Below are positions 25,636 to 33,421 of a stretch of DNA of 64,000 nucleotides, one piece after another. Position numbers and translations under genes: made by a program. Position 1 is the first letter of the stretch. Every line of letters begins with the position of its first letter. The notes under the pieces are model-generated. The model made no database searches. It was not told the origin of the DNA and saw only the letters and a list, made by a program, of their open reading frames with translations. This DNA comes from Arsenicibacter rosenii (GTDB lineage: Bacteria > Bacteroidota > Bacteroidia > Cytophagales > Spirosomataceae), in the NCBI RefSeq assembly GCF_001870735.1, contig NZ_MORL01000006.1, positions 186,001 through 250,000 on the forward strand, given 5' to 3'.

Positions 25636-26568
25636 ATGAAAAATACGCTTTTCGCCGCTTTATTGTTTTGTTCGGCCACTGTTTACGCGCAAACTCCTGA
25701 ACCAAAGCGGATCATGAAGCATATCACGTTTCTGGCGTCTGACAAGATGAAGGGGCGTGGTACCGGTAGCCCCGAAAATGCAAAGGCCGCCGCCTACGTT
25801 GCGAAACAGTTTAAAAAATACGGCCTGGCCCCGCTGGGTACCGATGGTTATTTTCAGTCGTTTACGGCGAAAGTACGGCGGGTGGTGGTACCGGACAGCC
25901 TGCGGGAGGCGCGTAATGTGATTGGCTTTCTGGACAATCAGGCCGAATATACGATTGTAATCGGGGCGCATTATGATCACCTCGGCGAGGGGCGGCAGGG
26001 TAGTTCGCTGGCAAAGGGTTCGGAAGGGCAGATACATAACGGGGCCGACGACAATGCTTCCGGCGTGGCAGGGTTGCTCGAACTGGCCCGTCACTACACT
26101 CAGAATAAGGAGAAAGAACCGTATAACGTGCTGTTTATGGCCTACGGAGCCGAGGAGTTAGGGTTGCAGGGATCGCGTTTTTTCCTCCAAAACCCCACAC
26201 TGCCGCTGGCGAAGATGAATTTTATGCTGTGTATGGACATGATTGGCCGCTACAATCCGGAGCGTGGTATCGGTATTGGCGGGTATGGTACGGCAGATGC
26301 CTGGCCGGCGATCTTTAAAGACGTAACGGCGTCTGTTAAGTTCTTTACCGATCGGGCCGGCAACGGTGGCTCCGACAATGCCGCGTTTTATGCGAAGAAA
26401 ATTCCGGTCCTGTTTTTCCATACCGGCGGCCATCCGGACTACCATACCCCGACCGACGACGCCGACAAAATCGATGCTAAGGCCGAAACGGCTATTCTGG
26501 AGCTGGCCATCCGGCTGATCGACAATGCGATGAAACACCCTAAGCTGGTTTTTACGCCGGTGCAGTAG
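25636..26568 (+). CDS. M28-family zinc metallopeptidase, secreted
   Basis: A 310-aa aminopeptidase-like enzyme. The start at 25636 (MKNTLFAALLFC) gives a clean signal peptide cleaved after VYAQ; the frame is open upstream without family resemblance. Co-catalytic metal ligands of M28 are visible: GAHYDHLG (His/Asp), GADDNASGVAG (bridging Asp), GAEELGLQGS (Glu pair), MCMDMIGR (Asp) and GHPDYHTPTDD (His). A short PA-less form, typical of Bacteroidota periplasmic/extracellular peptidases. It is transcribed divergently from the 52-aa peptide gene, so sharing regulation with it is possible but not shown. Confidence 0.93.
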   Translation: MKNTLFAALLFCSATVYAQTPEPKRIMKHITFLASDKMKGRGTGSPENAKAAAYVAKQFKKYGLAPLGTDGYFQSFTAKVRRVVVPDSLREARNVIGFLDNQAEYTIVIGAHYDHLGEGRQGSSLAKGSEGQIHNGADDNASGVAGLLELARHYTQNKEKEPYNVLFMAYGAEELGLQGSRFFLQNPTLPLAKMNFMLCMDMIGRYNPERGIGIGGYGTADAWPAIFKDVTASVKFFTDRAGNGGSDNAAFYAKKIPVLFFHTGGHPDYHTPTDDADKIDAKAETAILELAIRLIDNAMKHPKLVFTPVQ

Positions 26569-26582
26569 TACGTATCAAACCA

Positions 26583-26647
26583 GGAAGGCGCTAAGAAGCT
26601 AAGGCCCGCAAAAAAACGTTGTGCTGCTTCGGTTCTTAGCGCCTTCC
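26583..26647. terminator. Bidirectional terminator between M28 peptidase and hypothetical gene
   Basis: Perfect 15-bp inverted repeat GGAAGGCGCTAAGAA / TTCTTAGCGCCTTCC (26583-26597, 26633-26647) between two convergent genes. Confidence 0.75.
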
Positions 26648-26653
26648 CGGTTT

Positions 26654-27229
26654 TCAGGCCGCGATGCGTTCGATAATAACGAACGGTTCTTTGGGGCTTT
26701 TTGCCATGTCATCCTCAAGCGGAAGGGCCAGCCCCTGTGAGAGGTAGCCCATGGTATCGATACCACAGCTGTCCAGAAACTGATAGACGCGTGCGGCACT
26801 GACCCGCTTCGGCACAATCATGCCGTCTGCCGGATTGGCAATACTGGTAATCCGGAAATCATCGGGCGTGATGATAACACTGTCGTAGCCGCTGCAAACC
26901 GCCACCCCGTCGCTGCCCTGAGCGATAATGGAAACGGGATCTGTCGGTGCGTGCCCGAAGGCCAGCGTAAACACCTGCTTTGCTTCCTCGTCGGAAAGCG
27001 TGTAGGCCGGACGCAGCAGAGGGGTAATCTGATCGGGCCGGAAATACCAGGGTACCACCAGCCCGTCGATGTAAATATTCAGACCTTCCTGATGGAAAAG
27101 CACGCAGCTAAGGGTACCGTATTTCTGATCCAGATCGGGATTAGCAGGGTGGCTGGTGCGTACCCTGACTTTGGGCCAGCGTCCAAAGTCAGCAGTGGTC
27201 AGCGCGGATTTATGTTTTAATGTGTTCAT
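26654..27229 (-). CDS. Hypothetical protein
   Basis: A 191-aa cytosolic protein with no signal peptide or membrane helix. Recognisable stretches (GTLSCVLFHQEGLNIYIDGLVVPWYF, PLEDDMAKSPKEPFVIIE) suggest an alpha/beta fold, but I do not recognise the family. Codon use matches the host. It is alone between two terminators and an ECF sigma gene; it could belong with that sigma factor but nothing in the sequence shows it. Confidence 0.75.
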   Translation of the reverse strand: MNTLKHKSALTTADFGRWPKVRVRTSHPANPDLDQKYGTLSCVLFHQEGLNIYIDGLVVPWYFRPDQITPLLRPAYTLSDEEAKQVFTLAFGHAPTDPVSIIAQGSDGVAVCSGYDSVIITPDDFRITSIANPADGMIVPKRVSAARVYQFLDSCGIDTMGYLSQGLALPLEDDMAKSPKEPFVIIERIAA

Positions 27230-27359
27230 GTTGGGGGGGGATCGTTAACAAGGAAAGTTTTTTGCTTAACGATTTTTTGAATCCGGTTGCTAAATAAACT
27301 GAGCTACTGGTACTATCCGGATATGTAATTGACTTTATTGACGAAGAAGAGCACTGTAC

Positions 27360-27962
27360 TCAGATAAACTGCCAGTACAGCGCACTGATCACGGCCAGCC
27401 AGCTGGTTTTCATCTCGCCGCGCAGGGTTTTCAGCGCCTGATAAATCTGAGAACGGGCAGTTTGGTAATTGACACCGGTGACCTCGCAGATTTGTTCGTA
27501 GGTAAGGTCGTTAAAATAGCGCAGATACAGGATCTCGCGTTGCCGGGGCGACAACGAGGCCATGGCCCGCCGGACGCGTTCCCGGAGCTCATTGTCCATG
27601 TCGAGTTCGATGAGCCGCTGTTCGGTTGAGGGTTCGACGGGGAAAGGCAGCTCCGGGTCAGTATCCCAACCCGAAGCATACGGAATATCTTTGCGATACC
27701 GGGCATTGAGCCGGTTCCGGAGTCCTTTGAGGAGGTAAAAGCGTATGGAAGCCGGCTGCATCAGGGTCTTACGGTATTGCCACAGCTCAGCAAACAAATC
27801 CTGAATACAGTCTTCCACCACCGATAAAGAGCCGTTTAGCCGGAGTCCGTAGTTCAGCAGATGCCTGACGTGAGCCTGATAAAGCTCGCGGAACGCGTTT
27901 TCATCGCCCCGTTGAAATTGCCGCCAAAGTTGTTGTTCGTCGATGAGCATACGTGCTGCCAT
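27360..27962 (-). CDS. ECF sigma factor without adjacent anti-sigma gene
   Basis: A 200-aa ECF sigma factor. Region 2: VEDCIQDLFAELWQYRKTLM and IRFYLLKGLRNRLNARYR. Region 4: SPRQREILYLRYFNDLTYEQICEVTGV. It ends in a short hydrophobic tail (WLAVISALYWQFI) like the sigma factor at 8354-8965, so it belongs to the same SusC/FecR-regulating class. Neither neighbour is a FecR or SusC gene, so its partner must be elsewhere; the FecR at 44300, which has no adjacent sigma gene, is a candidate. Confidence 0.92.
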   Translation of the reverse strand: MAARMLIDEQQLWRQFQRGDENAFRELYQAHVRHLLNYGLRLNGSLSVVEDCIQDLFAELWQYRKTLMQPASIRFYLLKGLRNRLNARYRKDIPYASGWDTDPELPFPVEPSTEQRLIELDMDNELRERVRRAMASLSPRQREILYLRYFNDLTYEQICEVTGVNYQTARSQIYQALKTLRGEMKTSWLAVISALYWQFI

Positions 27963-28009
27963 ATGGGTAAAAAGGCAGGCATATACGATTTATACTTAAC
28001 ATGTATCTG

Positions 28010-29617
28010 TCAGGACACTTTGTGATAAAGCGAGGCAAGTTGTTCGGCACACCGCTCGCCGTCCATCGCCGCCGACACGATTCCGCCGGCATAGCCGGCC
28101 CCTTCGCCGCACGGGAAAAGACGGTGTATCTGCACATGCTCACACGTATCGCGGTGGCGCGGAATCCGTACCGGCGACGATGTCCGGCTTTCGACCCCGA
28201 TGATCTGGCCCTCGTTGGATAAATAGCCGCGCATTTTCTTGCCGAAATCGCGCAGGCCTTCACGGAGTGGCCGGGCAATGTGGTCGGGTAAGACGTCGCT
28301 CATATCCGAACTCAGTAAACCGGGCTGGTAGGAGGTCTGTAACAGACTATCGGATACGCGGCCGTTTACAAAATCGGCAATGCGCTGGGCCGGGGCCACC
28401 TGAGATGGACGGGTATCAGAGCCGCCGCCCATCTGCCACGCCCGCTGCTCAACGGCCTGTTGCAGCATCAGACCTGCCAGCGGCCCGTGGTGGGCGTAAG
28501 GTTTCAGGTCGGCATCGGTGATGGAAACGACCAGCCCCGAATTGGCAAATTTTGAATCACGGCGGGAAGGAGACATGCCGTTGACAACCAGCTCCCCGGG
28601 AGCCGTAGCTGCCGGAACAATAAAACCGCCGGGACACATGCAGAACGAAAACACGCCGCGCTCAACGCCGCCGAAACGGGTTTGGGTGACCAGGCTGTAG
28701 GAAGCCGCCGGCAGGTAATCGCCCCGGTCGGCACAGTGGTATTGCAGGGAATCGATAAGCGTTTGCTGGTGTTCGATCCGGACTCCCATCGCAAACGGTT
28801 TAGCTTCGATCGTGATGCCTTTGTGGTGCAGCAGGTAAAAAATATCGCGGGCCGAATGGCCGGTTGCCAGAATAACGCCCAAACCGGTAATTTCGCGGGT
28901 TGTCCCTTTTTCAAGGTCCGTTGCCACCACACCGCGCATCTCGTCTCCGTCGAGGAGCAGGTCCGTAACTTTGGTGTCAAAAAAAATCTCGCCGCCCGCC
29001 TCCAGGATCGTCTGCCGCAAATCCGCCACAACGTTTGGCAGTTTGTTGGTGCCAATATGCGGGTGAGCATCGACCAGAATCTGATCGGTGGCGCCATGGG
29101 CGACCAGAATCTCCAGAATCCGCCGGACATCGCCGCGCTTTGTTGCCCGGGTATAGAGCTTACCGTCGGAATAGGTACCGGCCCCGCCTTCCCCAAAACA
29201 ATAGTTCGACTCGGGGTTGACGGTATGGTCTTTGTTGATGGCGGCCAGATCGCGGCGGCGCTTACGCACATCGCTGCCGCGTTCGATAACGACAGGCCTG
29301 ATGCCGAAATCGAGCAGGCGCAGGGCCGCAAATAATCCGGCCGGACCCGCACCGACCACAATCGCCTGCGGGGCCTGACGAACATCAGGGTAACTTTTTT
29401 GGTAATTAATCAGCGGGGGCGCAACTTCGCCTGTGTAGGCTTCGGCATCTACATGAACGCGTACCTGACGGCCGCGCGCATCGATTGACTGGCGTTTTTT
29501 ACGGACAATGACCTCGGGCGAATCCGGCAGCCGGAGGTGCGTAAGCGCACAGGCGCGGAAAACCGCCTCATCGAAAGCCTGTTGAGGCTCGAGGGTGAGC
29601 GAGAAAGCATGTATCAT
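28010..29617 (-). CDS. FAD-dependent dehydrogenase (COG2509-like)
   Basis: A 535-aa flavoprotein. The start at 29617 (MIHAFSLTLEP) follows a short leaderless gap; the frame extends 21 codons upstream without support. After an N-terminal about 90-residue domain comes the Rossmann FAD-binding motif VVGAGPAGLFAALRLLDFG, then a GEGGAGTYSDGKL loop, a GVILATGHSARDIF motif and the C-terminal FAD motif FPCGEGAGYAGGIVSAAMDG. This matches the uncharacterised FAD-dependent dehydrogenases related to geranylgeranyl reductase-like/HI0933-like enzymes. The substrate is unknown. Divergent from the acyl-CoA dehydrogenase. Confidence 0.9.
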   Translation of the reverse strand: MIHAFSLTLEPQQAFDEAVFRACALTHLRLPDSPEVIVRKKRQSIDARGRQVRVHVDAEAYTGEVAPPLINYQKSYPDVRQAPQAIVVGAGPAGLFAALRLLDFGIRPVVIERGSDVRKRRRDLAAINKDHTVNPESNYCFGEGGAGTYSDGKLYTRATKRGDVRRILEILVAHGATDQILVDAHPHIGTNKLPNVVADLRQTILEAGGEIFFDTKVTDLLLDGDEMRGVVATDLEKGTTREITGLGVILATGHSARDIFYLLHHKGITIEAKPFAMGVRIEHQQTLIDSLQYHCADRGDYLPAASYSLVTQTRFGGVERGVFSFCMCPGGFIVPAATAPGELVVNGMSPSRRDSKFANSGLVVSITDADLKPYAHHGPLAGLMLQQAVEQRAWQMGGGSDTRPSQVAPAQRIADFVNGRVSDSLLQTSYQPGLLSSDMSDVLPDHIARPLREGLRDFGKKMRGYLSNEGQIIGVESRTSSPVRIPRHRDTCEHVQIHRLFPCGEGAGYAGGIVSAAMDGERCAEQLASLYHKVS

Positions 29618-29742
29618 AGACAAATGTGAGGTAGTTATCCTCAACTTTTTTGGCAAATTTAGGCCATATTCCGCTAACAAGCACCTGCTGTGAGGAGTTC
29701 ATTACATACATAACCGAACCTTGACACGGTTCCCTATAACCT

Positions 29743-30969
29743 ATGCAACCAGCATCAACACCAACTAACCGGCAACCATCCAGTGCGGCAAAAGCAAATC
29801 CGGTTGAAGCGCCGGATTTCTACCAGCTCGATGATCTTTTTTCGGCAGAACACTTATTGGTTCGTTCGTCGATACGTGATTTCGTGCGCCGTGAGATTAG
29901 TCCGATTATTGAAGAATGTGCCGAACGGGCAGAATTCCCGACGCAGATCATTAAAAAATTCGGCCAGATTGGTGCCTTCGGGCCAACCATTCCGGTGGAG
30001 TACGGCGGCGGCGGCCTCGATTCGATTTCGTATGGTCTGATGATGCAGGAAATTGAGCGGGGCGATTCGGGGATGCGCTCCTGTGTGTCGGTACAGAGCT
30101 CGCTGGTCATGTACCCGATCTGGCGTTTCGGTACCGACGAGCAGAAAAAGAAATACCTGCCCGGATTGGCCAGCGGTGAACTGGTCGGTTGTTTCGGGCT
30201 GACCGAGCCCGGGCATGGGTCTGATCCGGGCGGCATGGAAACCAGCTTTACCGAAACCAGTTCGGCCTATATCCTGAACGGGGCTAAAATGTGGATCACC
30301 AACGCGCCTATTGCCGATATTGCCATTGTCTGGGCCAAAAACGATCAGGGCAAAATCCGTGGCCTGATTGTGGAGCGGGGCATGGAAGGCTTTACCACAT
30401 CGGAAATCCATAAAAAATGGTCACTTCGGGCCAGTATAACCGGCGAACTGGTGTTTCAGGATGTGCGGGTGCCGAAAGAAAATCTGCTGCCCGAAACATC
30501 GGGTCTGAAAAGTCCGCTGCAGTGCCTCGATCAGGCCCGTTACGGTATTGCCTGGGGCGCAGTAGGGGCGGCCATGGATTGTTACGAAACGGCGCGCCGC
30601 TATGCGTTAGAGCGGATTCAGTTCAACAAGCCGATTGCGGCGTTTCAGTTATTACAGAAAAAACTGGCCGAAATGCTGACCGATATTACCAAGGCACAAC
30701 TGGTTTGCTGGCGGCTCGGCGTACTTAAAAACGAAGGCCGCGCTACCACGGCTCAGATTTCAATGGCCAAGCGGGATAATGTGGCGCTGGCGTTGCGGGT
30801 TGCCCGTGAGTCACGGCAAATACTGGGCGGCATGGGCATTACCGGCGACTTCCCGATTATGCGTCACCTGATGAACCTGGAATCGGTGGTTACCTACGAA
30901 GGGACCCATGATATTCACCTGCTGATCATGGGAGCCGACATTACGGGAATTCCGGCGTTTAAGGGATAG
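29743..30969 (+). CDS. Acyl-CoA dehydrogenase, glutaryl-CoA dehydrogenase-like
   Basis: A 408-aa acyl-CoA dehydrogenase with the three-domain fold. GCFGLTEPGHGSDPGGMET is the FAD/substrate loop, MWITNAPIADIAIVWAK the middle beta-domain, and YGIAWGAVGAAMDCYETARRYALERIQFNKPI starts the C-terminal helical domain. The catalytic Glu lies in YEGTHDIHLLIMGADITG. This C-terminal pattern is characteristic of glutaryl-CoA dehydrogenases (oxidative decarboxylation of glutaryl-CoA to crotonyl-CoA in Lys/Trp breakdown). The N-terminal about 20 residues are a Ser/Thr/Pro-rich extension. Confidence 0.92.
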   Translation: MQPASTPTNRQPSSAAKANPVEAPDFYQLDDLFSAEHLLVRSSIRDFVRREISPIIEECAERAEFPTQIIKKFGQIGAFGPTIPVEYGGGGLDSISYGLMMQEIERGDSGMRSCVSVQSSLVMYPIWRFGTDEQKKKYLPGLASGELVGCFGLTEPGHGSDPGGMETSFTETSSAYILNGAKMWITNAPIADIAIVWAKNDQGKIRGLIVERGMEGFTTSEIHKKWSLRASITGELVFQDVRVPKENLLPETSGLKSPLQCLDQARYGIAWGAVGAAMDCYETARRYALERIQFNKPIAAFQLLQKKLAEMLTDITKAQLVCWRLGVLKNEGRATTAQISMAKRDNVALALRVARESRQILGGMGITGDFPIMRHLMNLESVVTYEGTHDIHLLIMGADITGIPAFKG

Positions 30970-30982
30970 AGGACGGGCATTG

Positions 30983-31040
30983 TATTGCCGGTGTGATGTA
31001 GAGACAAAGCATGCCTTGGCGCTACATCACACCGGCAATA
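30983..31040. terminator. Long perfect hairpin between converging genes, REP-like loop
   Basis: A perfect 19-bp inverted repeat (30983-31001 and 31022-31040, arm TATTGCCGGTGTGATGTAG) with a 20-base loop containing GCATGCC. It overlaps the last codons of the WYL gene and lies 13 bp after the acyl-CoA dehydrogenase stop. It would terminate both transcripts; the GTAGAGACAAAGCATGC loop resembles dispersed palindromic repeats. Confidence 0.75.
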
Positions 31041-31992
31041 CCACCTCGGATTTGAGATAATGGCTGTGCAGGTCTTCGACAATTTCCTGAACAAGGTATT
31101 TAAACGAATCAGGGTATTCGATCTGAACGGCATCGCCATAGGAGAGGAGCCACCGAGCAAGGCCTTTGGGCTGGCAGGTCCGGAAACACATGCGGATATA
31201 CTCACCCTCTTCTTCTTCTGAATGCAGGCCCCAGAAATGTTTGGTTTCATGGACGAAGCGCTTGATCCGCTTGTGGAACAGCAGACTCACTTCATACGTA
31301 GCCGGTTGTTCATTTGGCCGGTTCAGGTATTCTTCGAGCGAGAGCCGTTCTTTCCGTGAAAACTGCTCGCCGGTCGGAGTCATGTCCGTTATCCGGTCGA
31401 CGCGGAAGTCACGGTAGTCATTCCGGAGGCGGCAAAAGGCAATCAGGTGCCAGGCCTGTCCGTAATGGAAGAGGCCGACCGGTTCTACCTCGCGGGTGAT
31501 TGTCTGATCGGAGTAAAACGAAAAGTAAACAAACCGGAGTACCTGGCGTTGGGAAATAGCCTGCTGGATTTCGGTCAGGAAACCATCGGTATAGGCAGGG
31601 GCTGTTTTGGGTTTGTGAACATTGACGGATGCGTCAAGGTCGTCGAGGTGTTCCTGATCAGGTCGTTTAAGGACCGCTTTAATTTTGTACAACGCCGATT
31701 CGAAATCCTGCTTAACGGAAGCATCGGCCCATCGTTCGATGAATTTTGCGCCGAAGAGCAACGCACTGGCCTCCGATTTTGTAAACATTACGGGCGGTAA
31801 TTGGTATCCTTCCAGAAAATACCCGATACCGGCCTCTGCGCCGATCGGAACGCCGGCTTCTTCCAGCGCCCGCACATCCCGATAAACCGTTCTGAGGCTG
31901 ATATTGAACCGGTTAGCCAGTTCCTGGGCTTTCACAATACGCTTCGTTTGTAAATGAATCAGAATGGCAGTCAGGCGGTCAATGCGGTTCAT
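31027..31992 (-). CDS. WYL-domain (YafY/DeoR-like) transcriptional regulator
   Basis: A 321-aa regulator. An HTH_11 winged helix occupies the N-terminus (RIVKAQELANRFNISLRTVYRDVRALEEAGVPI), followed by the WYL ligand-binding domain (RQVLRFVYFSFYSDQTITREVEPVGLFHYGQAWHLIAFCR) and the WCX C-terminal extension. The start at 31992 (MNRIDRLTAIL) fits the family. WYL proteins often sense nucleic acid or nucleotide ligands; no specific target is evident here. The stop lies within the hairpin shared with the converging dehydrogenase gene. Confidence 0.93.
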   Translation of the reverse strand: MNRIDRLTAILIHLQTKRIVKAQELANRFNISLRTVYRDVRALEEAGVPIGAEAGIGYFLEGYQLPPVMFTKSEASALLFGAKFIERWADASVKQDFESALYKIKAVLKRPDQEHLDDLDASVNVHKPKTAPAYTDGFLTEIQQAISQRQVLRFVYFSFYSDQTITREVEPVGLFHYGQAWHLIAFCRLRNDYRDFRVDRITDMTPTGEQFSRKERLSLEEYLNRPNEQPATYEVSLLFHKRIKRFVHETKHFWGLHSEEEEGEYIRMCFRTCQPKGLARWLLSYGDAVQIEYPDSFKYLVQEIVEDLHSHYLKSEVVLPV

Positions 31993-32130
31993 GAGGTTGT
32001 CGTTTTCGGAATACAATTCTACTCAAAAAGGGGCATTATCCATTATTTTAAATTTTTTTTTGAAATCCGTGTTACCTTTTCGTGACGAGCCTTATTAAGG
32101 GATAAAAAGAATTAGTTTTCCGCTGTATTC

Positions 32131-32727
32131 ATGCACCATCCGATGACGGATCAGGAATTAGTCAAGGCCATTCGCTCCAAACAGCCCGCTGAAGTGGAGC
32201 GAGCCGTGACCTTTTTGTACCGTTACAAAGGATACGTTACAAGTTTCGTACGTTCCGATACTCAACGGGATTTACTTTTATTTGACCAGGCGTTTTGTGA
32301 TGACTTATTCCAGGAGGTAATCGTTGCGTTTTTAGAGAATGTATGGCGTGGTATGTTTACCCTACAGGACAATGTAGATGTGAAGACATACCTGTGGAAG
32401 ATAAGCAGACTAAGGTATTTCAGGTTTCGGGAGAGTGAATTACGCCGCATACAGCGTGACAGCCATTACTTTGTTCTGACCGACGATAATCCGCCAGAGG
32501 CCGATGCCGCTATAATCGACCGTGAGCAGGAACGAGTTTTTAAATGGGCTATGAGCCGACTCGACAGAGATGGTCAGGAGTTTATACGAATGTACCATTA
32601 TGAAAAGCGGACCCATCGGGAGATTGGGGAGATTCTTGGCATCTCGGAGGTAGCAGCCAAACAGCGTTATTATCGTTATCGTTTACAATTGGCAGAATTG
32701 CTGAAAGCATATGAATTACCCGGTTGA
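32131..32727 (+). CDS. ECF sigma factor of the CHAT/lipopeptide cluster
   Basis: A 198-aa sigma-70 family protein. Region 2 shows FCDDLFQEVIVAFLENVWRGMF and VDVKTYLWKISRLRYFRFRESELRR; region 4 shows RLDRDGQEFIRMYHYEKRTHREIGEILGISEVAAKQRYYRYR. It belongs to a different ECF group from the two PUL-type factors in this window and lacks their hydrophobic tail. Its last 17 bases overlap the next gene, so the two are translationally coupled. A second start at 32143 is possible. Confidence 0.9.
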   Translation: MHHPMTDQELVKAIRSKQPAEVERAVTFLYRYKGYVTSFVRSDTQRDLLLFDQAFCDDLFQEVIVAFLENVWRGMFTLQDNVDVKTYLWKISRLRYFRFRESELRRIQRDSHYFVLTDDNPPEADAAIIDREQERVFKWAMSRLDRDGQEFIRMYHYEKRTHREIGEILGISEVAAKQRYYRYRLQLAELLKAYELPG

Positions 32728-33421
32728 GTTACTTGAAAAAATAGATCGTTATCTGGACGGTCATCTGTCCGAGGACGAATGTCGTACCATTGAGCTCCGA
32801 ATGATCGAAGACAATGGGTTTCGGGATCTTGTTCACGCCATGAAACAAACAAAAGTCCACATCGAAGAGGCTGAGCTGGCGCAATTGGCCCGGCAGGTCG
32901 TAAAACGCCTGGATTTCGAACAGGTTGAAACTGACAAAACAACGGTTCCTATGCGCCGGATCGGTCTTGGCAACCGATTCTGGATGAAGACAGCCTCCAT
33001 TGCGGCCGTTGTTTTGTTAGTAAACGGGGCTTTCCTGACATTGAATACGGTTGATCTGGCCAACGCAGACATTAGCCCGAAAGTGCATCGGCTGGCTCTG
33101 GAAACCACTCCGGACGGGCTGCGGCCCGAGGAGCGTACGGCGCTCAATAATTTTATTCTTGCCAATGAACTGTTTGTCAACGGTGATTATGAAGCAGCTA
33201 TCCCTTATTATAAACAGACTGCAAATGCCAACGTCAGTGATTATTTAAAGGAATGTACGTGGTGGAATCTATCGCACGCTTATCTGAAACTGGGAAAAGT
33301 TGAAGAGGCAAAGCACTATTTCAATATGTATAACAATCTGGCCAAACCACACTTTCAAAGCAGTTTTATGAGTCAGTTACGATTTAAGGCACAACTCGTG
33401 TGGGCTGATCTTTTTTCTTAA
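32711..33421 (+). CDS. Single-pass membrane anti-sigma-like protein with periplasmic TPR segment
   Basis: A 236-aa protein. The cytoplasmic N-terminus (about 1-90; YLDGHLSEDECRTIELRMIED) resembles anti-sigma domains. One transmembrane helix (KTASIAAVVLLVNGAFLTL) follows, then a periplasmic part with TPR-like helices (LANELFVNGDYEAAIPYYKQTAN and LSHAYLKLGKVEEAKHYF). The overlap with the sigma gene and the topology suggest it holds the sigma factor at the membrane and senses a periplasmic partner, perhaps the TPR-CHAT protein that converges on it. The two genes overlap by 38 bp at their 3' ends. The anti-sigma role is inferred, not shown by a defined motif. Confidence 0.8.
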   Translation: MNYPVELLEKIDRYLDGHLSEDECRTIELRMIEDNGFRDLVHAMKQTKVHIEEAELAQLARQVVKRLDFEQVETDKTTVPMRRIGLGNRFWMKTASIAAVVLLVNGAFLTLNTVDLANADISPKVHRLALETTPDGLRPEERTALNNFILANELFVNGDYEAAIPYYKQTANANVSDYLKECTWWNLSHAYLKLGKVEEAKHYFNMYNNLAKPHFQSSFMSQLRFKAQLVWADLFS

